Notes: generated by a model from the letters alone, not told the origin. A DNA stretch of 64,000 nucleotides from Labrys sp. WJW (GCF_001676615.1 NZ_LYXZ01000021.1:122154-186153), one strand, 5' to 3'. Counted from the first letter of the stretch, positions 52,570 through 62,520 are shown. Made by a program: numbers and translations.

Positions 52570-52740
52570 TCAGTATACAAGTACTACCAGTTCGCCGTTA
52601 TTCGGGCCGCCTACGTCAAATTTCCCGTATTGCATTCCTGCCCCTCCTGGTGAGGTATTGGGATCAGCATATACGTTTGGGTACCCTTGGCGTATGAGCT
52701 TTTGAAGCGCGATTGCTGGAGGCTCTTGGGCGATGGATGG
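52570..52740 (-). pseudogene. Possible gene remnant, unrecognised
   Basis: The minus-strand frame ends with the protein-like segments PPAIALQKLIRQGYPNVYADP, PGGAGMQYGKFDVGG and NNGELVVLVY before the stop at 52570. GC content here is near 50 percent, below both neighbours. Farther upstream on the minus strand the frame dissolves into antisense of the receiver-like gene. It looks like the 3' end of a lost gene, but no family is recognised. Confidence 0.3.
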
Positions 52741-53191
52741 CGCAACTATACTGAACGACCGCTCGAATAGAAAAGTAATACAATCCGCTGATATTTTATT
52801 AGTGAATCCAAACCGAGAGGTTGCCGAGTTTTGGCGTGAGAACCTGCTGGATTTCGGCATGACCAAAGTCAGACTTGCTTCGGGTATCGTGGATGCTCTG
52901 GAGATGGCGCGCCGGGATCCCCCGCTGGGTGTTGTGATCGCACTGCCGGTGCTTGCGGACGCCTTTGCATTGTTGGGCGCACTGAGCCAGGACGAAGGAG
53001 GCGAGCTGCGTGAAGTGCCGATTCTGCTGGTCGCAAACCAGCCGAACCGTGCTGCGCTTCTCACGGCCACCCAGGCTGGTTTCGATGCCGTGCTGACCGA
53101 GCCGGTCTCGCCGCGGCAGATCTATCGGCGGGTGGGATCGATGATCCAGCGCACACGACTCACCGCTCGGATGCGGAGCCTTGCGAGCTGA
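52733..53191 (+). CDS. Degenerate response-regulator receiver-domain protein
   Basis: The 152-residue product has the five-strand CheY-like pattern (DILLVNPNREV, RLASGIVDALEMARRD, GVVIALPVL, VPILLVANQPN, AGFDAVLTEPVSPRQIY). It lacks the phosphorylation site: the acidic pair after strand 1 is Asn25-Pro26, the Asp after strand 3 is replaced by Ala70/Leu71, and the invariant Lys is Glu123. It should therefore act as an unphosphorylated pseudo-receiver in protein interactions. No output domain is attached. It follows the HerA-like gene at 197 bases. The 5' end is AT-rich. Confidence 0.75.
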   Translation: MDGATILNDRSNRKVIQSADILLVNPNREVAEFWRENLLDFGMTKVRLASGIVDALEMARRDPPLGVVIALPVLADAFALLGALSQDEGGELREVPILLVANQPNRAALLTATQAGFDAVLTEPVSPRQIYRRVGSMIQRTRLTARMRSLAS

Positions 53192-53331
53192 CCAGCGCTA
53201 TTTTTGCCCTTCCCGCTGAGGGGAGGGCGCAGCCACAGGCCGCGAAAATGCCATCGGAAGGCAAGTCGGCCCTACCCAGATCGGGCAAGGCGCGTTAGCT
53301 TGGCGCTTTCTCACCCGCATCGTTAAGGCAC

Positions 53332-54717
53332 ATGTCTGATATCAATAAAGCGCTCGATGCTGCCGACAAGGCACTCGATGCCAGCCTCGACCGGCTGTTC
53401 GAATTTCTCCGCATTCCCTCGATCTCCGCCGACAGCGCCTATGCCGGCGATTGTCAGAAGGCCGCCGAATGGGCGGCCGCGGTCTTGAGGGACATCGGCT
53501 TCGATGCCTCGCCGCGCAAGACCATCGGCCATCCCATGGTGGTGGGACATCGGCGCACCGGCAAGCCGGGCGTGCCGCATGTCCTATTCTACGGCCACTA
53601 TGACGTACAGCCGCCGGATCCGCTCAATCTGTGGCACACCAAGCCGTTCGAGCCGGTGCGCAAGCCCGGTCCCCACGGCGATATCATTGTGGCCAGGGGC
53701 GCTTCCGACGACAAGGGCCAGGTGATGACCTTCATCGAGGCCTGCCGCGCCCTGATCGAGACGCAGGGAGAACTGCCGATCGATGTGACGGTGTTCCTGG
53801 AGGGCGAGGAAGAATCATCCTCGCGCAGCCTCATTCCCTTCCTCAAGGAGAACAAGGACGAGCTGAAGGCCGATTTCTGCCTGGTCTGCGATACCGACAT
53901 GTGGGATCGCGAAACGCCAGCCATCACCACCATGCTGCGCGGCATGGTCTATGAGGAAGTCACCATCAAGGCCGCCAGCCGCGACCTGCATTCGGGCATG
54001 TATGGCGGTGCTGCCCAGAACCCGATTCGGGTGCTGTCGAAGATCCTCGCCGCCTTGCACGACGACGATGGCCGCGTCACCCTGCCGGGCTTTTACGACG
54101 GCGTGAAGGAATTGCCCGACGCGGTGAAGGCCGAGTGGGCCGCTCTCGATTTCGACGGTGAGGCCTATCTTGCCGAAGTCGGCCTGAAGGTGCCGGCCGG
54201 CGAGAAGGATCGCACGGTGCTCGAGCAGATCACCGTACGCCCGACCTGCGATGTCAACGGCATCAGCGGCGGCTATGAGGGCGAGGGCGCCAAGACGGTG
54301 ATCGCCGCCCAGGCTTTCGCCAAGGTGTCCTTCCGCCTCGTGGCCGGCCAGGAGCCCGAAAAGGTGCAGGCTGCCTTCCGCAAATTCGTGGCCGATCGCC
54401 TGCCGGCTGACTGCCAGGCCGAATTCCAGTCGCATGGCCTCGGCCCCGCCATCGCCGTGCCGGCGGATAGCGAACCACTGGCCAAGGCGCGAGCGGCGCT
54501 GGCGGAGGAGTGGGGTCGCACTGCGCCGGTGATCGGGTCCGGCGGTTCGATCCCGGTAGTCGGCGACATGCAGCGCATCCTCGGCATCGATTCGCTTCTG
54601 ATCGGCTTTGCCCTGGAAGACGATCAGATCCATTCGCCCAACGAGAAGTACGATGTGCGCAGCTTCCACCGGGGCATCCGCTCCTGGGTGCGCATTCTCG
54701 ACGCGCTCGCCAAATAG
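53332..54717 (+). CDS. M20-family metallopeptidase (dipeptidase)
   Basis: The 461-residue enzyme shows the M20 metal ligands and catalytic residues in order: [12 protein letters not shown] (His and Asp), GASDDKGQ (bridging Asp), [10 protein letters not shown] (catalytic and metal Glu), LVCDTDMW and [13 protein letters not shown], with the lid domain at about residues 210-370. The length and WHTKPFEPV spacing fit the dipeptidase/carnosinase-like group that cleaves dipeptides in the cytoplasm. No signal peptide. The ATG at 53332 gives the family N terminus. Confidence 0.9.
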   Translation: MSDINKALDAADKALDASLDRLFEFLRIPSISADSAYAGDCQKAAEWAAAVLRDIGFDASPRKTIGHPMVVGHRRTGKPGVPHVLFYGHYDVQPPDPLNLWHTKPFEPVRKPGPHGDIIVARGASDDKGQVMTFIEACRALIETQGELPIDVTVFLEGEEESSSRSLIPFLKENKDELKADFCLVCDTDMWDRETPAITTMLRGMVYEEVTIKAASRDLHSGMYGGAAQNPIRVLSKILAALHDDDGRVTLPGFYDGVKELPDAVKAEWAALDFDGEAYLAEVGLKVPAGEKDRTVLEQITVRPTCDVNGISGGYEGEGAKTVIAAQAFAKVSFRLVAGQEPEKVQAAFRKFVADRLPADCQAEFQSHGLGPAIAVPADSEPLAKARAALAEEWGRTAPVIGSGGSIPVVGDMQRILGIDSLLIGFALEDDQIHSPNEKYDVRSFHRGIRSWVRILDALAK

Positions 54718-54782
54718 GACAGGCCGTCAGCGGGGCCGGTGCCAGCACCTGCCCCCCTTTGTTGGCGCGATACGGATCCATC

Positions 54783-55823
54783 ATGAAAGCCGTGGTTTTC
54801 GAACAGTTCGGGCAGTCGCCGAAACTCCAAAGCGTTCCCGACCCGACGCCCTCGCCGGAGGGGGTGGTGGTCAAGGTCGAGGCCACGGGCCTGTGCCGCA
54901 GCGATTGGCATGGCTGGATGGGGCACGACTCCGATATCGTGCTGCCCCATGTCCCGGGGCACGAATTGGCCGGCACTATCGTGGCGGTCGGCAACCAGGT
55001 CAGGCGCTGGCGTGCGGGGCAGCGCGTCACCGTGTCTTTCGTCGCCGGCTGCGGCCATTGCCGGGAATGTGCCGGCGGCAACCAGCAGGTCTGCGAACAG
55101 CAGTTCCAGCCGGGTTTCACGGCCTGGGGTTCCTTTGCGGAGTTCGTGGCGCTCGATTTTGCCGATGCCAATCTGGTCGAATTGCCCGAAACCCTCGATT
55201 CGGCGACGGCGGCGAGCCTGGGCTGCCGTTTTGCTACCTCCTTCAGGGCGGTGGTCGACCAGGGACGGGTCCGGGCAGGGGACTGGGTCGCCGTGCATGG
55301 CTGCGGCGGAGTCGGGCTGTCGGCAATCATGATTGCCAGCGCTGTCGGCGCCAATGTCGTGGCCATCGATCTGACCGATGAAAAACTGGATTTCGCTCGC
55401 CAATTCGGCGCGGTGGCAACCATCAATGCGGCGCAGACCAAGGATGTGGTCGCCGCGGTCCGAGACCTCACCGGCGGTGGCGCCCAGGTGTCGCTGGATG
55501 CGCTGGGCCATCCCGTCACCAGCGTCAATTCCATCGGCAATCTGCGCCGGCGCGGCCGCCACGTCCAGGTTGGCCTGATGCTGGGCGACCATGCCAGGCC
55601 GCCGATTCCGATGGACCGTGTGATCGCCTACGAGCTCGAGATCCTCGGCAGCCACGGCATGCAGGCTTTCCGCTACCAGGCGATGTTCGACATGATCGCC
55701 TCAGGTAAACTGGCGCCTCAGAAGCTGATCGGCAGCCGCATCGGCCTCGACGAGGCGCCGGAGGCCTTGATGCGTATGGACCGCTTCGACGGCGTCGGCA
55801 TCAGCGTCGTAACGCGCTTTTGA
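54783..55823 (+). CDS. Zinc-dependent alcohol dehydrogenase
   Basis: The 346-residue MDR-type dehydrogenase has the catalytic zinc ligand Cys in [11 protein letters not shown], the GHELAG segment, and the four structural-zinc Cys in [15 protein letters not shown]. It also has the nucleotide-binding [14 protein letters not shown] followed by Asp (VAIDLTD), which favours NAD over NADP. Substrate is not determinable. The ATG at 54783 starts the canonical MKAVVFE. Its 3' end overlaps the end of murJ by 23 bases on the opposite strand. Confidence 0.9.
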   Translation: MKAVVFEQFGQSPKLQSVPDPTPSPEGVVVKVEATGLCRSDWHGWMGHDSDIVLPHVPGHELAGTIVAVGNQVRRWRAGQRVTVSFVAGCGHCRECAGGNQQVCEQQFQPGFTAWGSFAEFVALDFADANLVELPETLDSATAASLGCRFATSFRAVVDQGRVRAGDWVAVHGCGGVGLSAIMIASAVGANVVAIDLTDEKLDFARQFGAVATINAAQTKDVVAAVRDLTGGGAQVSLDALGHPVTSVNSIGNLRRRGRHVQVGLMLGDHARPPIPMDRVIAYELEILGSHGMQAFRYQAMFDMIASGKLAPQKLIGSRIGLDEAPEALMRMDRFDGVGISVVTRF

Positions 55824-57330
55824 GATCCATGCCGGCCGTGCCGAACGCACAATAGACGGTGGCGCCGTAGAACGCCGCGCCGACGATGCCGACGATGGCG
55901 AGGCCGATAATGTCTCCAATATGGGAGAGCCCGGCCAGGAATGGCACCAGGGCGGTGGCGGCCGCATACATGGCCAGGCCGGTGGTGACGGTTGCCAGGG
56001 CGACGCAAGCCAGCATGGCATAGAGGCGCCGGTCGAGATGCATGAAGCCGCGGCGACTGGCCAGCACTGCCAGGAGGCCGAGATTGACCCAGGCGCCGAG
56101 CGAAGTCGCCAGGGCAAGCCCCGCCTGCTGCAGCGGTCCCATCAGGACGATCTTCAGCCCGATATTGACGGCGATGCCGGTGAGGGAGGCCCAGAGCGGC
56201 GTCGCCGTATCGCCGCGGGCATAGAAGCTGGCGACGGCCGAGCGGATCAGCACCACCGCCGGCAGGCCTGCGCCATAGGCGAGAAGGGCGCTGGAGGCGG
56301 CCTCGGCATCAGCCGCGGTAAAGGCGCCGCGCATGAACAATGCGCGCATGATGAGATCGGGGACGGCAAGGAAGCCGGCGAGAAAAGGCGCGGCCAGCAG
56401 CCAGGTCAGGAAGATGGTGCGCCGCTGGGCGGCATGCGCCTCGTCGACCTGTCCGGCCGCCAGCAGGCGGCTCATCTGCGGCAGGATCACGGTGCCGGCC
56501 GCGATGCCGATGATGCCGAGCGGCAATTGATTGATGCGGTCGGCATAATAGAGGGCTGCCACCGCACCGGCCGATAGCAGCGAGGCGATGATGGTATCGG
56601 CAAAGATGGCGATCTGGGTGCCCATCGAGCCGATAGTGGCCGGCCCCAGCGCCTTGAAGAAGGCTTTCACCGGCGCGTCCAGCTTGATCGGCTCGGGCTT
56701 GGCGAGCACGCGGGCCCGGCGCGCCGCCCACAGCATGAAGCCGAGCTGCAGGACACCGGAGATGGTGAGGCCCCAGGCCGCGGCGTGGGCGGTGGTCGGA
56801 AACCAATGATGCGCGAGCAGGGTGGCGATCATCGCCACATTGAGCAGGATCGGTGCCGCGGCGGCGGCCGTGAAGCGTCCGACGGCGTTGAGCACGCCGC
56901 CATAGAGCGTGGCCAGAGTAATCAGGATGAGATACGGAAAGGTGATCCGGGTGAGCGTCACGGCGAGGTCGAAACGCTCGCCCTCGAAGCCCGGCGCATT
57001 CAAGCCGACGAATTGCGGCGTGAAGATCAGCACCAATCCCAGCAGGATGACCTGCGAGATCAGCAATATCGACACAATCCGCCCCTGGAACAGCCGTGCG
57101 GCGTCGTCCCCATCCTGCTGGTGAACCCTGGTGTAGGCGGGCACGAAGGAGGCGTTGAAGGCGCCTTCGCCGAAGATGGCGCGGAAATTGTTCGGTAGGC
57201 GGAAGGCGACGATGAAGGCCTCCGCGGCCGGGCCGCTTCCCATCAGGGCGGCCATCAAGGCGTCCCGGACAAAACCGGTCACGCGTGACACCATGGTCCA
57301 GGCGCCGATGGAAAGAATGTTCTTCAGCAA
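55801..57330 (-). CDS. murJ: Lipid II flippase MurJ (MviN)
   Basis: The 509-residue MATE/MVF-superfamily transporter has 14 predicted transmembrane helices and MurJ hallmarks: [47 protein letters not shown] with the essential Arg/Asp-Arg residues, ALPAVVL-like and [10 protein letters not shown] segments. It moves lipid II across the inner membrane for peptidoglycan synthesis and is normally essential. The start is a TTG at 57330; the protein then begins MLKNILSIG as in relatives. No strong ribosome binding site is visible. It ends converging with the dehydrogenase gene. Confidence 0.92.
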   Translation of the reverse strand: MLKNILSIGAWTMVSRVTGFVRDALMAALMGSGPAAEAFIVAFRLPNNFRAIFGEGAFNASFVPAYTRVHQQDGDDAARLFQGRIVSILLISQVILLGLVLIFTPQFVGLNAPGFEGERFDLAVTLTRITFPYLILITLATLYGGVLNAVGRFTAAAAAPILLNVAMIATLLAHHWFPTTAHAAAWGLTISGVLQLGFMLWAARRARVLAKPEPIKLDAPVKAFFKALGPATIGSMGTQIAIFADTIIASLLSAGAVAALYYADRINQLPLGIIGIAAGTVILPQMSRLLAAGQVDEAHAAQRRTIFLTWLLAAPFLAGFLAVPDLIMRALFMRGAFTAADAEAASSALLAYGAGLPAVVLIRSAVASFYARGDTATPLWASLTGIAVNIGLKIVLMGPLQQAGLALATSLGAWVNLGLLAVLASRRGFMHLDRRLYAMLACVALATVTTGLAMYAAATALVPFLAGLSHIGDIIGLAIVGIVGAAFYGATVYCAFGTAGMDLKSALRR

Positions 57331-57555
57331 GGAGAGGGCCTATCGTGATGTCAGCTCCGCCTATACGCGGCTTTGATCGGCGGGAACAGGCAGTATCGCC
57401 TTGAAAAGGTTGCCGTCGGGTGAGGACGGTATGGATTTTCGGTGGAGAAGCCACTGTCCGGGCGAGTCGCGTTCAAGTGTGGCGTCGATTTACTCGGATG
57501 TGCCGTTTCCATGCCTTGCGATTCTCGACAATTGCGCCAGAGTGCAAAAGCCCCT

Positions 57556-57655
57556 GAAAAAGAAAGAGGCCGCAGCTTGCGCTGCGGCCCAAGTCTAGGG
57601 AGGAAACGCCCAAGGAGGGCTATCAAACGGGGAAAAAGTTCCGCGCCGTTTGACA
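57556..57655 (-). ncRNA. Candidate trans-acting sRNA with CUCC anti-Shine-Dalgarno motifs
   Basis: Reading the minus strand, the predicted 100-base RNA has a 5' hairpin (TCAAACGG with CCGTTTGA, 57653-57623), then two unpaired-looking anti-SD motifs CCCTCC (57619-57614) and CCTCCC (57603-57598), then a 9-bp terminator stem GGCCGCAGC/GCTGCGGCC (57589-57568) followed by TCTTTCTTTTTC. A promoter TTGTTT-16-TAAACT lies at 57689-57662. This is the layout of alphaproteobacterial CUCC-motif sRNAs that block ribosome binding sites. I cannot match it to a named family. Confidence 0.6.
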
Positions 57656-57661
57656 AGGATT

Positions 57662-57689
57662 AGTTTAGTGTGCGCCGCACAATAAACAA
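57662..57689 (-). promoter_or_regulatory. Candidate promoter of the sRNA
   Basis: On the minus strand TTGTTT (57689-57684) and TAAACT (57667-57662) are separated by 16 bases. The spacer holds an 11-base palindrome GTGCGCCGCAC (57670-57680), a possible regulator site. Confidence 0.45.
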
Positions 57690-57883
57690 TTGCTGAGTTT
57701 GCATGGCTGCTAGGCGAGCCATGCGTAGCGATTGCAGGTGCTCCGCTACCAGTTTTTGAGAAAAAATAAGAATATCAATGCATTATTTGATCTGTCGAAG
57801 ATTTCGAATTTAGGCCTTGTGCCAAGAAAGGGGCAAGCCATGCGTCAGGTGGGACGGACGCACGGTAAAATCTCCTAAAATGA

Positions 57884-57909
57884 AAAGGGCGGAGAATGCT
57901 CCGCCCTTT
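57884..57909 (-). terminator. Rho-independent terminator of sodB
   Basis: An 11-bp stem AAAGGGCGGAG/CTCCGCCCTTT with an AATG loop is followed on the minus strand by TCATTTTAGG. It lies about 120 bases after the sodB stop codon. Confidence 0.75.
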
Positions 57910-58030
57910 CAGCTTCTCGATAAAGTGCCTGAAGACGCCCTGCAGCCCGATGGATTGCGGGATGTAGAGGGCGGTCCCTGCGAAGCAGGCGCCATTCGAG
58001 CCCATGGGCCGGATGGCGCTCCAAGGCTGC

Positions 58031-58630
58031 TTACTTCACTGCCGCTTCATAGAGCTCGGCGACATATTCCCAGTTCACCAGGTTGTCGACGAAAGCCTTG
58101 AGATAGTCGGGGCGACGGTTGCGGTAGTCGATGTAATAGGAATGCTCCCAGACGTCGACGCCGAGGATCGGGGTAGCGCCATGCACCAGCGGGCTCTCGC
58201 CGTTCGGGGTCTTGGCGATGATGACCTTGCCGTCCTTGACGGCGAGCCAGGCCCACCCCGAACCGAACTGGGTGACGCCGGCCTGGATGAAGTCTTCCTT
58301 GGCTTTGTCGACCGAGCCGAGGCCGTCGACGATGGCCTTTTCGAGGTTGCCGGGAATCGCGCCGCCGCCATTGGGCTTCAGCCACTTCCAGAAATGCAGA
58401 TGGTTGTAGTGCTGGCCGGCATTGTTGAACAGGCCGGCATTCTTGCCATAGGAGCCCTTGACGATGTCCTCGAGGCTCTTGCCTTCCCACTCCGTGCCCT
58501 TGAGCAGGTTGTTGCCGTTGTTCACATAAGCAAGGTGATGCTTGTCGTGGTGGAACTCCAGCGTTTCGCGCGACATGTAGGGCGCGAGGGCGTCATAGGA
58601 GTAGGTCAGTTCGGGAAGCGTGAAGGACAT
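58031..58630 (-). CDS. sodB: Superoxide dismutase (Fe/Mn family)
   Basis: The 199-residue enzyme dismutates superoxide in the cytoplasm. It has the LPELTYSYDALAPYMSRETLEFHHDKHH N-terminal hairpin, metal ligands in the first helix His, NNAGQHYNHLHFWKWL, and DVWEHSYYIDYRNRRPDYL. The Gln in NNAGQHYNH at the position that distinguishes the metal types is characteristic of iron or cambialistic SODs (Mn enzymes usually place the Gln elsewhere). The ATG at 58630 gives the canonical N terminus. The gene is monocistronic with its own terminator. Confidence 0.94.
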   Translation of the reverse strand: MSFTLPELTYSYDALAPYMSRETLEFHHDKHHLAYVNNGNNLLKGTEWEGKSLEDIVKGSYGKNAGLFNNAGQHYNHLHFWKWLKPNGGGAIPGNLEKAIVDGLGSVDKAKEDFIQAGVTQFGSGWAWLAVKDGKVIIAKTPNGESPLVHGATPILGVDVWEHSYYIDYRNRRPDYLKAFVDNLVNWEYVAELYEAAVK

Positions 58631-58889
58631 GGTGTTCCTCGTGAAGTGACATGATGGCGATGGGCATGGCTACAAAACGCAGCCCGCCCGTCCAGTGTTC
58701 CCGAACGGTTGCCACGAGATCGCAGATCTTGCAGCCATCCGGGCGGGAGCCGAATGAAGGGGTGGCGGCTAGCAGCCTCAATGCCCGCCGGAGCGGGCTG
58801 CGAGGCCGATGCACCGTCGGCGGGCAAACTTAAGCGCGATGGCGCTGGAAGGGAACAGATTTGGCAGGGTGACCGGCATGATTTTTAAG

Positions 58890-61010
58890 TTACGCCGCTC
58901 CCATCCTCTGCAGGGCGAAGGCCTGGACCAGAGCCACCTCCTTCAGCCGTTCGAAGCGCCCCGAAGCCCCGCCATGGCCCGAATCCATATTGACCTTGAA
59001 GATCACCGGGTTGCCCTGCGGGTTCTTCTCGCGCAGCCGCGCCACCCACTTGGCCGGTTCCCAATAGGTCACGCGGGGATCGGTCAGGCCGGCAAGGGCC
59101 AGGATGGGCGGATAGGGACGGGCGGCCACGTTGTCGACTGGGCTATAGGAAAGAATGGTCCGGAATGCCGCCTCGTCCTCGATCGGATTGCCCCATTCGG
59201 GCCATTCCGGCGGGGTGAGGGGCAGGCTGTCATCGAGCATGGTGGTGAGGACGTCGACGAAGGGAACCTCGGCCACGATGGCGCCGAACAGATCGGGGGC
59301 GAGATTGGCGACGGCACCCATCAGCATGCCGCCGGCCGAGCCGCCATGGGCGACGATCCGCTTGCGGGCGGTGAAACCGCGTTCGGCCAAGTAGCTGCCG
59401 GCCGCGATGAAATCCTGGAAGGTGTTGGGTTTCTTGGCGAGCTTGCCTTCGCGATACCAGCGCCAGCCCTTTTCCGTGCCGCCGCGAATATGGGCGATGG
59501 CATAGACGAAGCCACGGTCGACCAATGACAGCGCATTGGTGGAAAACTGCGCCGGCATCGACAGGCCATAGGCGCCATAGCCGTAGAGCAGCAGCGGTGC
59601 CGAGCCGTCCAGGGCGGTTTCCTTGCGGTAGAGCAGGCTGATGGGCACGCTTTCGCCATCGGCAGTGGGGGCGAAGACCCGGCGGGTGACGTAGAGTGCA
59701 GGGTCGTGCCCGGATGGAACCTCCTGGCGCTTGCGCAGGATGCGCTCGCGCGAGCGCATGTCGTAGTCATAGGTCTCGGCCGGCGTGGTCATCGAGGAAT
59801 AGATGAAGCGGATCCGGTCGGTGATAAATTCCATGCCGCCGTCGAGCGAGAGGGAATAGGCCTCCTCGGCAAAGTCGATGGCGTGTTCCTCGCCGCTGGA
59901 CAGGGAGCGGATCACGATGCGCGGCAGGCCGTCCTCGCGCTCGAGCCGGACCAGCCAATCGGCCAGCAGCACCATGTCGAGGATGTAGCGGCCCGGCTTA
60001 TGCGGGATGAGATCGCTCCAGGACGCCTGAGCTGAAGACGCCTGAGCCGGCGTCGCCAGAGGCGCGGTCATGATGCGAAAATCCTCGGCGTCGTCGAAAT
60101 TGGTCAGGATCAGCAACTGATCCTTCCCGTCCGGCAAGGGGAGATGCTCGATCTCATATTGCACGCCTTCCTGGCGAGCGGCGATCAGATGGACATGGCT
60201 GCCGGCATCCTCGAGGCGGATCACCCGGACTTCCGAGGTTTCATGGTCGTGGATGTCGATGACGGCCAGGCCGCGCGACTGGGTCTGCGACAGGCCGACG
60301 AACATGCCGGCATCGGCCTCGTCGTAGATGAGGCGATCGGTACTGGCCGGGGTTCCCAGATGATGCAGCCACACGCTGGAGGCGCGATGGTTCTCGTCGA
60401 GCTTCACATAGTAGAAGCCCGATCCATCCCCGAGCCAAACGGCCTCGCCTTCCGTATCGGGAACGTGATCGGCCAGCATTACGCCTTTCGAAGTATCAAG
60501 CAGGCGTATCGTATGGAATTCCGAGCCATTCTCATCACAACTCCAGGCGATCAGCCGATGATCGGGCGAGGGTGCAAACCCACCGAAGGCAAAGAAACTC
60601 TTGCCCTTTGCGAGGGCGTCGCCATCCAGAAGCAGCGTTTCCTCGCCGCCGCCACGCGGGCGACGGCAGAACAGGCGGTGCTGTCCACCCTGCCGGAAGC
60701 GCGAATAGTAGTCGAACGGCCCGTCCGGAGAGGGCACCGAGGAGTCGTCGGCCTTGATTCTCCCCTTGAGCTCCTCGAACAGGACGGCCCGCAGCTGCTC
60801 GCCCTCCGCAAGCTGGGCGTCGGCATAGCGATTTTCCTGCTCGAGATGGGCCTTGATGTCGGAGGGCAGCGTCGAGCCATCACGCAGCACATCCTGCCAA
60901 TTGTCCGCCCGCAGCCAAGCATAGTCGTCCTGTAACGCAATACCGTGGACGACGCGTGTGCTCGGCCGCTTTTTGGCAGTCGGCGGCACAATGGGGGAAG
61001 AAGTCGTCAT
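58890..61010 (-). CDS. ptrB: Oligopeptidase B (S9A prolyl oligopeptidase family)
   Basis: The 706-residue serine peptidase has an N-terminal seven-blade beta-propeller (about residues 70-410) and a C-terminal alpha/beta hydrolase domain. The triad is visible: Ser558 in HGGSAGGMLMG, Asp in ALAGLTDPRVTYWEP and His in DSGHGGASGRF. ARIRGGTEKGWRWYREGKL-type sequence (here AHIRGGTEKGW) is typical of oligopeptidase B, which cleaves short peptides after Arg or Lys in the cytoplasm. It begins 1 base after the msrB stop, forming an operon. No signal peptide. Confidence 0.92.
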   Translation of the reverse strand: MTTSSPIVPPTAKKRPSTRVVHGIALQDDYAWLRADNWQDVLRDGSTLPSDIKAHLEQENRYADAQLAEGEQLRAVLFEELKGRIKADDSSVPSPDGPFDYYSRFRQGGQHRLFCRRPRGGGEETLLLDGDALAKGKSFFAFGGFAPSPDHRLIAWSCDENGSEFHTIRLLDTSKGVMLADHVPDTEGEAVWLGDGSGFYYVKLDENHRASSVWLHHLGTPASTDRLIYDEADAGMFVGLSQTQSRGLAVIDIHDHETSEVRVIRLEDAGSHVHLIAARQEGVQYEIEHLPLPDGKDQLLILTNFDDAEDFRIMTAPLATPAQASSAQASWSDLIPHKPGRYILDMVLLADWLVRLEREDGLPRIVIRSLSSGEEHAIDFAEEAYSLSLDGGMEFITDRIRFIYSSMTTPAETYDYDMRSRERILRKRQEVPSGHDPALYVTRRVFAPTADGESVPISLLYRKETALDGSAPLLLYGYGAYGLSMPAQFSTNALSLVDRGFVYAIAHIRGGTEKGWRWYREGKLAKKPNTFQDFIAAGSYLAERGFTARKRIVAHGGSAGGMLMGAVANLAPDLFGAIVAEVPFVDVLTTMLDDSLPLTPPEWPEWGNPIEDEAAFRTILSYSPVDNVAARPYPPILALAGLTDPRVTYWEPAKWVARLREKNPQGNPVIFKVNMDSGHGGASGRFERLKEVALVQAFALQRMGAA

Positions 61011-61011
61011 G

Positions 61012-61419
61012 TCATGCCTTCTGGTCGGGTGTGAAATTCATGGCATGGCCATTGATGCAATAGCGCAGGCCCGTCGGCGGCGGGCCATCCGGGAAGACAT
61101 GGCCGAGATGGGCATCACAAGCGGCGCAGCGGATCTCGATACGGCGCATGCCGTAGGATCTGTCCTCCAACTCGACTACGGCATCCGCGCGCACAGGCTC
61201 GAAATAGCTCGGCCAACCGCAACCTGAATCGAATTTGGTATCCGACCTGAACAATTCCTCACCGCAACAGACGCAGGAATAGGTGCCTTTTTCTTTGGCG
61301 TTCCAGAAAGGTCCGGTAAAAGCGCGCTCCGTGCCGCGTTCGCGGGTAATGTGGTATTGTTCTGGAGAGAGAAGCGTCCGCCATTCCGCATCGGTTTTGT
61401 TAACTTTCTTGTTTGGCAC
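61012..61419 (-). CDS. msrB: Peptide-methionine (R)-S-oxide reductase
   Basis: The 135-residue enzyme repairs oxidised methionine. It has the zinc-binding CxxC pairs Cys49/Cys52 (SCVCCGE) and Cys98/Cys101 ([12 protein letters not shown]), the [10 protein letters not shown] block with Cys67 as possible resolving Cys, and the catalytic Cys121 in [11 protein letters not shown]. The start is a GTG at 61419 with GGGAG upstream. Co-transcription with ptrB and proximity to sodB form a small oxidative-stress and protein-turnover cluster. Confidence 0.95.
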   Translation of the reverse strand: MPNKKVNKTDAEWRTLLSPEQYHITRERGTERAFTGPFWNAKEKGTYSCVCCGEELFRSDTKFDSGCGWPSYFEPVRADAVVELEDRSYGMRRIEIRCAACDAHLGHVFPDGPPPTGLRYCINGHAMNFTPDQKA

Positions 61420-62075
61420 AATTGTCTCCCAATATTTTGCCGCAAAGGGATGCTATCGAAACGGTAGACATACTTTGCGACTGATTCGACGAGCCGAGCG
61501 TTTGAAGACTATTCAGTTCGTCGTAAATAGGGAGTGGGGCGACAGTTCGCAATTCTGTGTCTTGTTGAATTCCGCGGCGAGCTTGCAAATTTGCATTTGC
61601 CGTTTGCCGAGGGTGGCAATTGTCGCAAGGGAAGCCGATCGAATCGTAGACCTTTCTCATCGGCGAGAGATCGGCGGCAGGCGCAGCGATGCTGCGTAAT
61701 GCGCTGGTCGCGCGCGCCTTTCTACAATTGCAGTCTGCTGTCGTGTCTGGCGTGACCTATCCGGTTATCAGTGCAGATCAGATAGTCCGATCGGGTGTTG
61801 CAGTACCCATTTGTGATAGGGGCGCTTCTTACGTAGGCGGTTGCATGTTTTCACGGCAGTAATCAGAAACGGCGTAGTGAAAAATTCATGCTTGTCTTGC
61901 AAAAGATCTTGATTGATAAGATTTGAGAGTTTACATCAGTGCGCAATTCGAAATTCGCGATTCCAAAGTTGCGAAGCGGATGTATGGCCTGCACTGCTGT
62001 TAATGAATGGCGCGGCAGCGTAGCCGGTGGTGAACATTTAGTTAAATCAGACCAAAAAAAGAAAGTCGATTTACC
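61420..62075. promoter_or_regulatory. 656-base AT-rich divergent region between msrB and mucR
   Basis: No supported gene occurs here. The region is clearly AT-rich compared with its neighbours and must hold the msrB and mucR promoters. A near-palindrome ATCTTGATTGATAAGAT lies at 61906-61922. MucR proteins bind AT-rich DNA with several T-A steps, often in their own promoter, so autoregulation through this stretch is plausible. I cannot place -35/-10 boxes reliably. Confidence 0.5.
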
Positions 62076-62495
62076 ATGAGCGACGGATCCAACAACACCA
62101 ACTTCATCGAGCTCGCGGCGGACATCGTCTCGGCCTATGTCAGCAACAATTCGGTTGCTGCATCGGACCTGCCCGGCTTGATCAATGAGGTCCATGGTGC
62201 TCTTCAGCGTATCACCAGCGGCGTGCAGGAAGTGCCGGCCGAGGCTCCCAAGCCGGCGGTTCCGATCAAGAAGTCGGTGACGGCTGATTACATCATCTGC
62301 CTCGAGGACGGTAAGAAGTTCAAGTCCCTGAAGCGTCATCTGCGCACGCAATACAATATCTCGCCGGAAGAATACCGCGAGAAGTGGGCCCTGCCGGCTG
62401 ATTATCCGATGGTCGCCCCCAATTATGCTCAGGCCCGCTCCAACCTGGCCAAGCAGATGGGCCTCGGCCAGCAGCGCCGCCGCAAGGGACGGTAG
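62076..62495 (+). CDS. mucR: MucR/Ros-family transcriptional regulator
   Basis: The 139-residue DNA-binding protein matches MucR of Hyphomicrobiales: N-terminal oligomerisation helix ([15 protein letters not shown]), Pro/Ala linker, and the single zinc-finger-like domain with [15 protein letters not shown] followed by [23 protein letters not shown]. Ligand positions are Cys75, Asp78 and His88, but the position of the last ligand is Gln92 rather than His, so zinc binding is doubtful. MucR is an H-NS-like global repressor of exopolysaccharide, motility and cell-cycle genes. It is monocistronic, with a strong terminator. Confidence 0.94.
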   Translation: MSDGSNNTNFIELAADIVSAYVSNNSVAASDLPGLINEVHGALQRITSGVQEVPAEAPKPAVPIKKSVTADYIICLEDGKKFKSLKRHLRTQYNISPEEYREKWALPADYPMVAPNYAQARSNLAKQMGLGQQRRRKGR

Positions 62496-62520
62496 TTTCG
62501 CCACGGCCCTGCCGGAACGA

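Larger units (their letters stand above)
57331..58030. other. 700-base intergenic region between murJ and sodB
   Basis: No protein gene is supported here. It contains the murJ promoter side (57331-57540), a candidate minus-strand sRNA at 57556-57655 with its own promoter to about 57690, an AT-rich segment 57690-57800, and the sodB terminator at 57884-57909. Confidence 0.6.

Noticed and set aside
53205..53240. CCCTTCCCGCTGAGGGGAGGG hairpin before the M20 peptidase gene
   Set aside because: The stem is short and imperfect; it may be a degraded REP-like copy, but the support is too weak to list as a repeat.
57817..58101. Small plus-strand frame near the sodB terminator
   Set aside because: It crosses the terminator hairpin and the 3' end of sodB and has no ribosome binding site or family.
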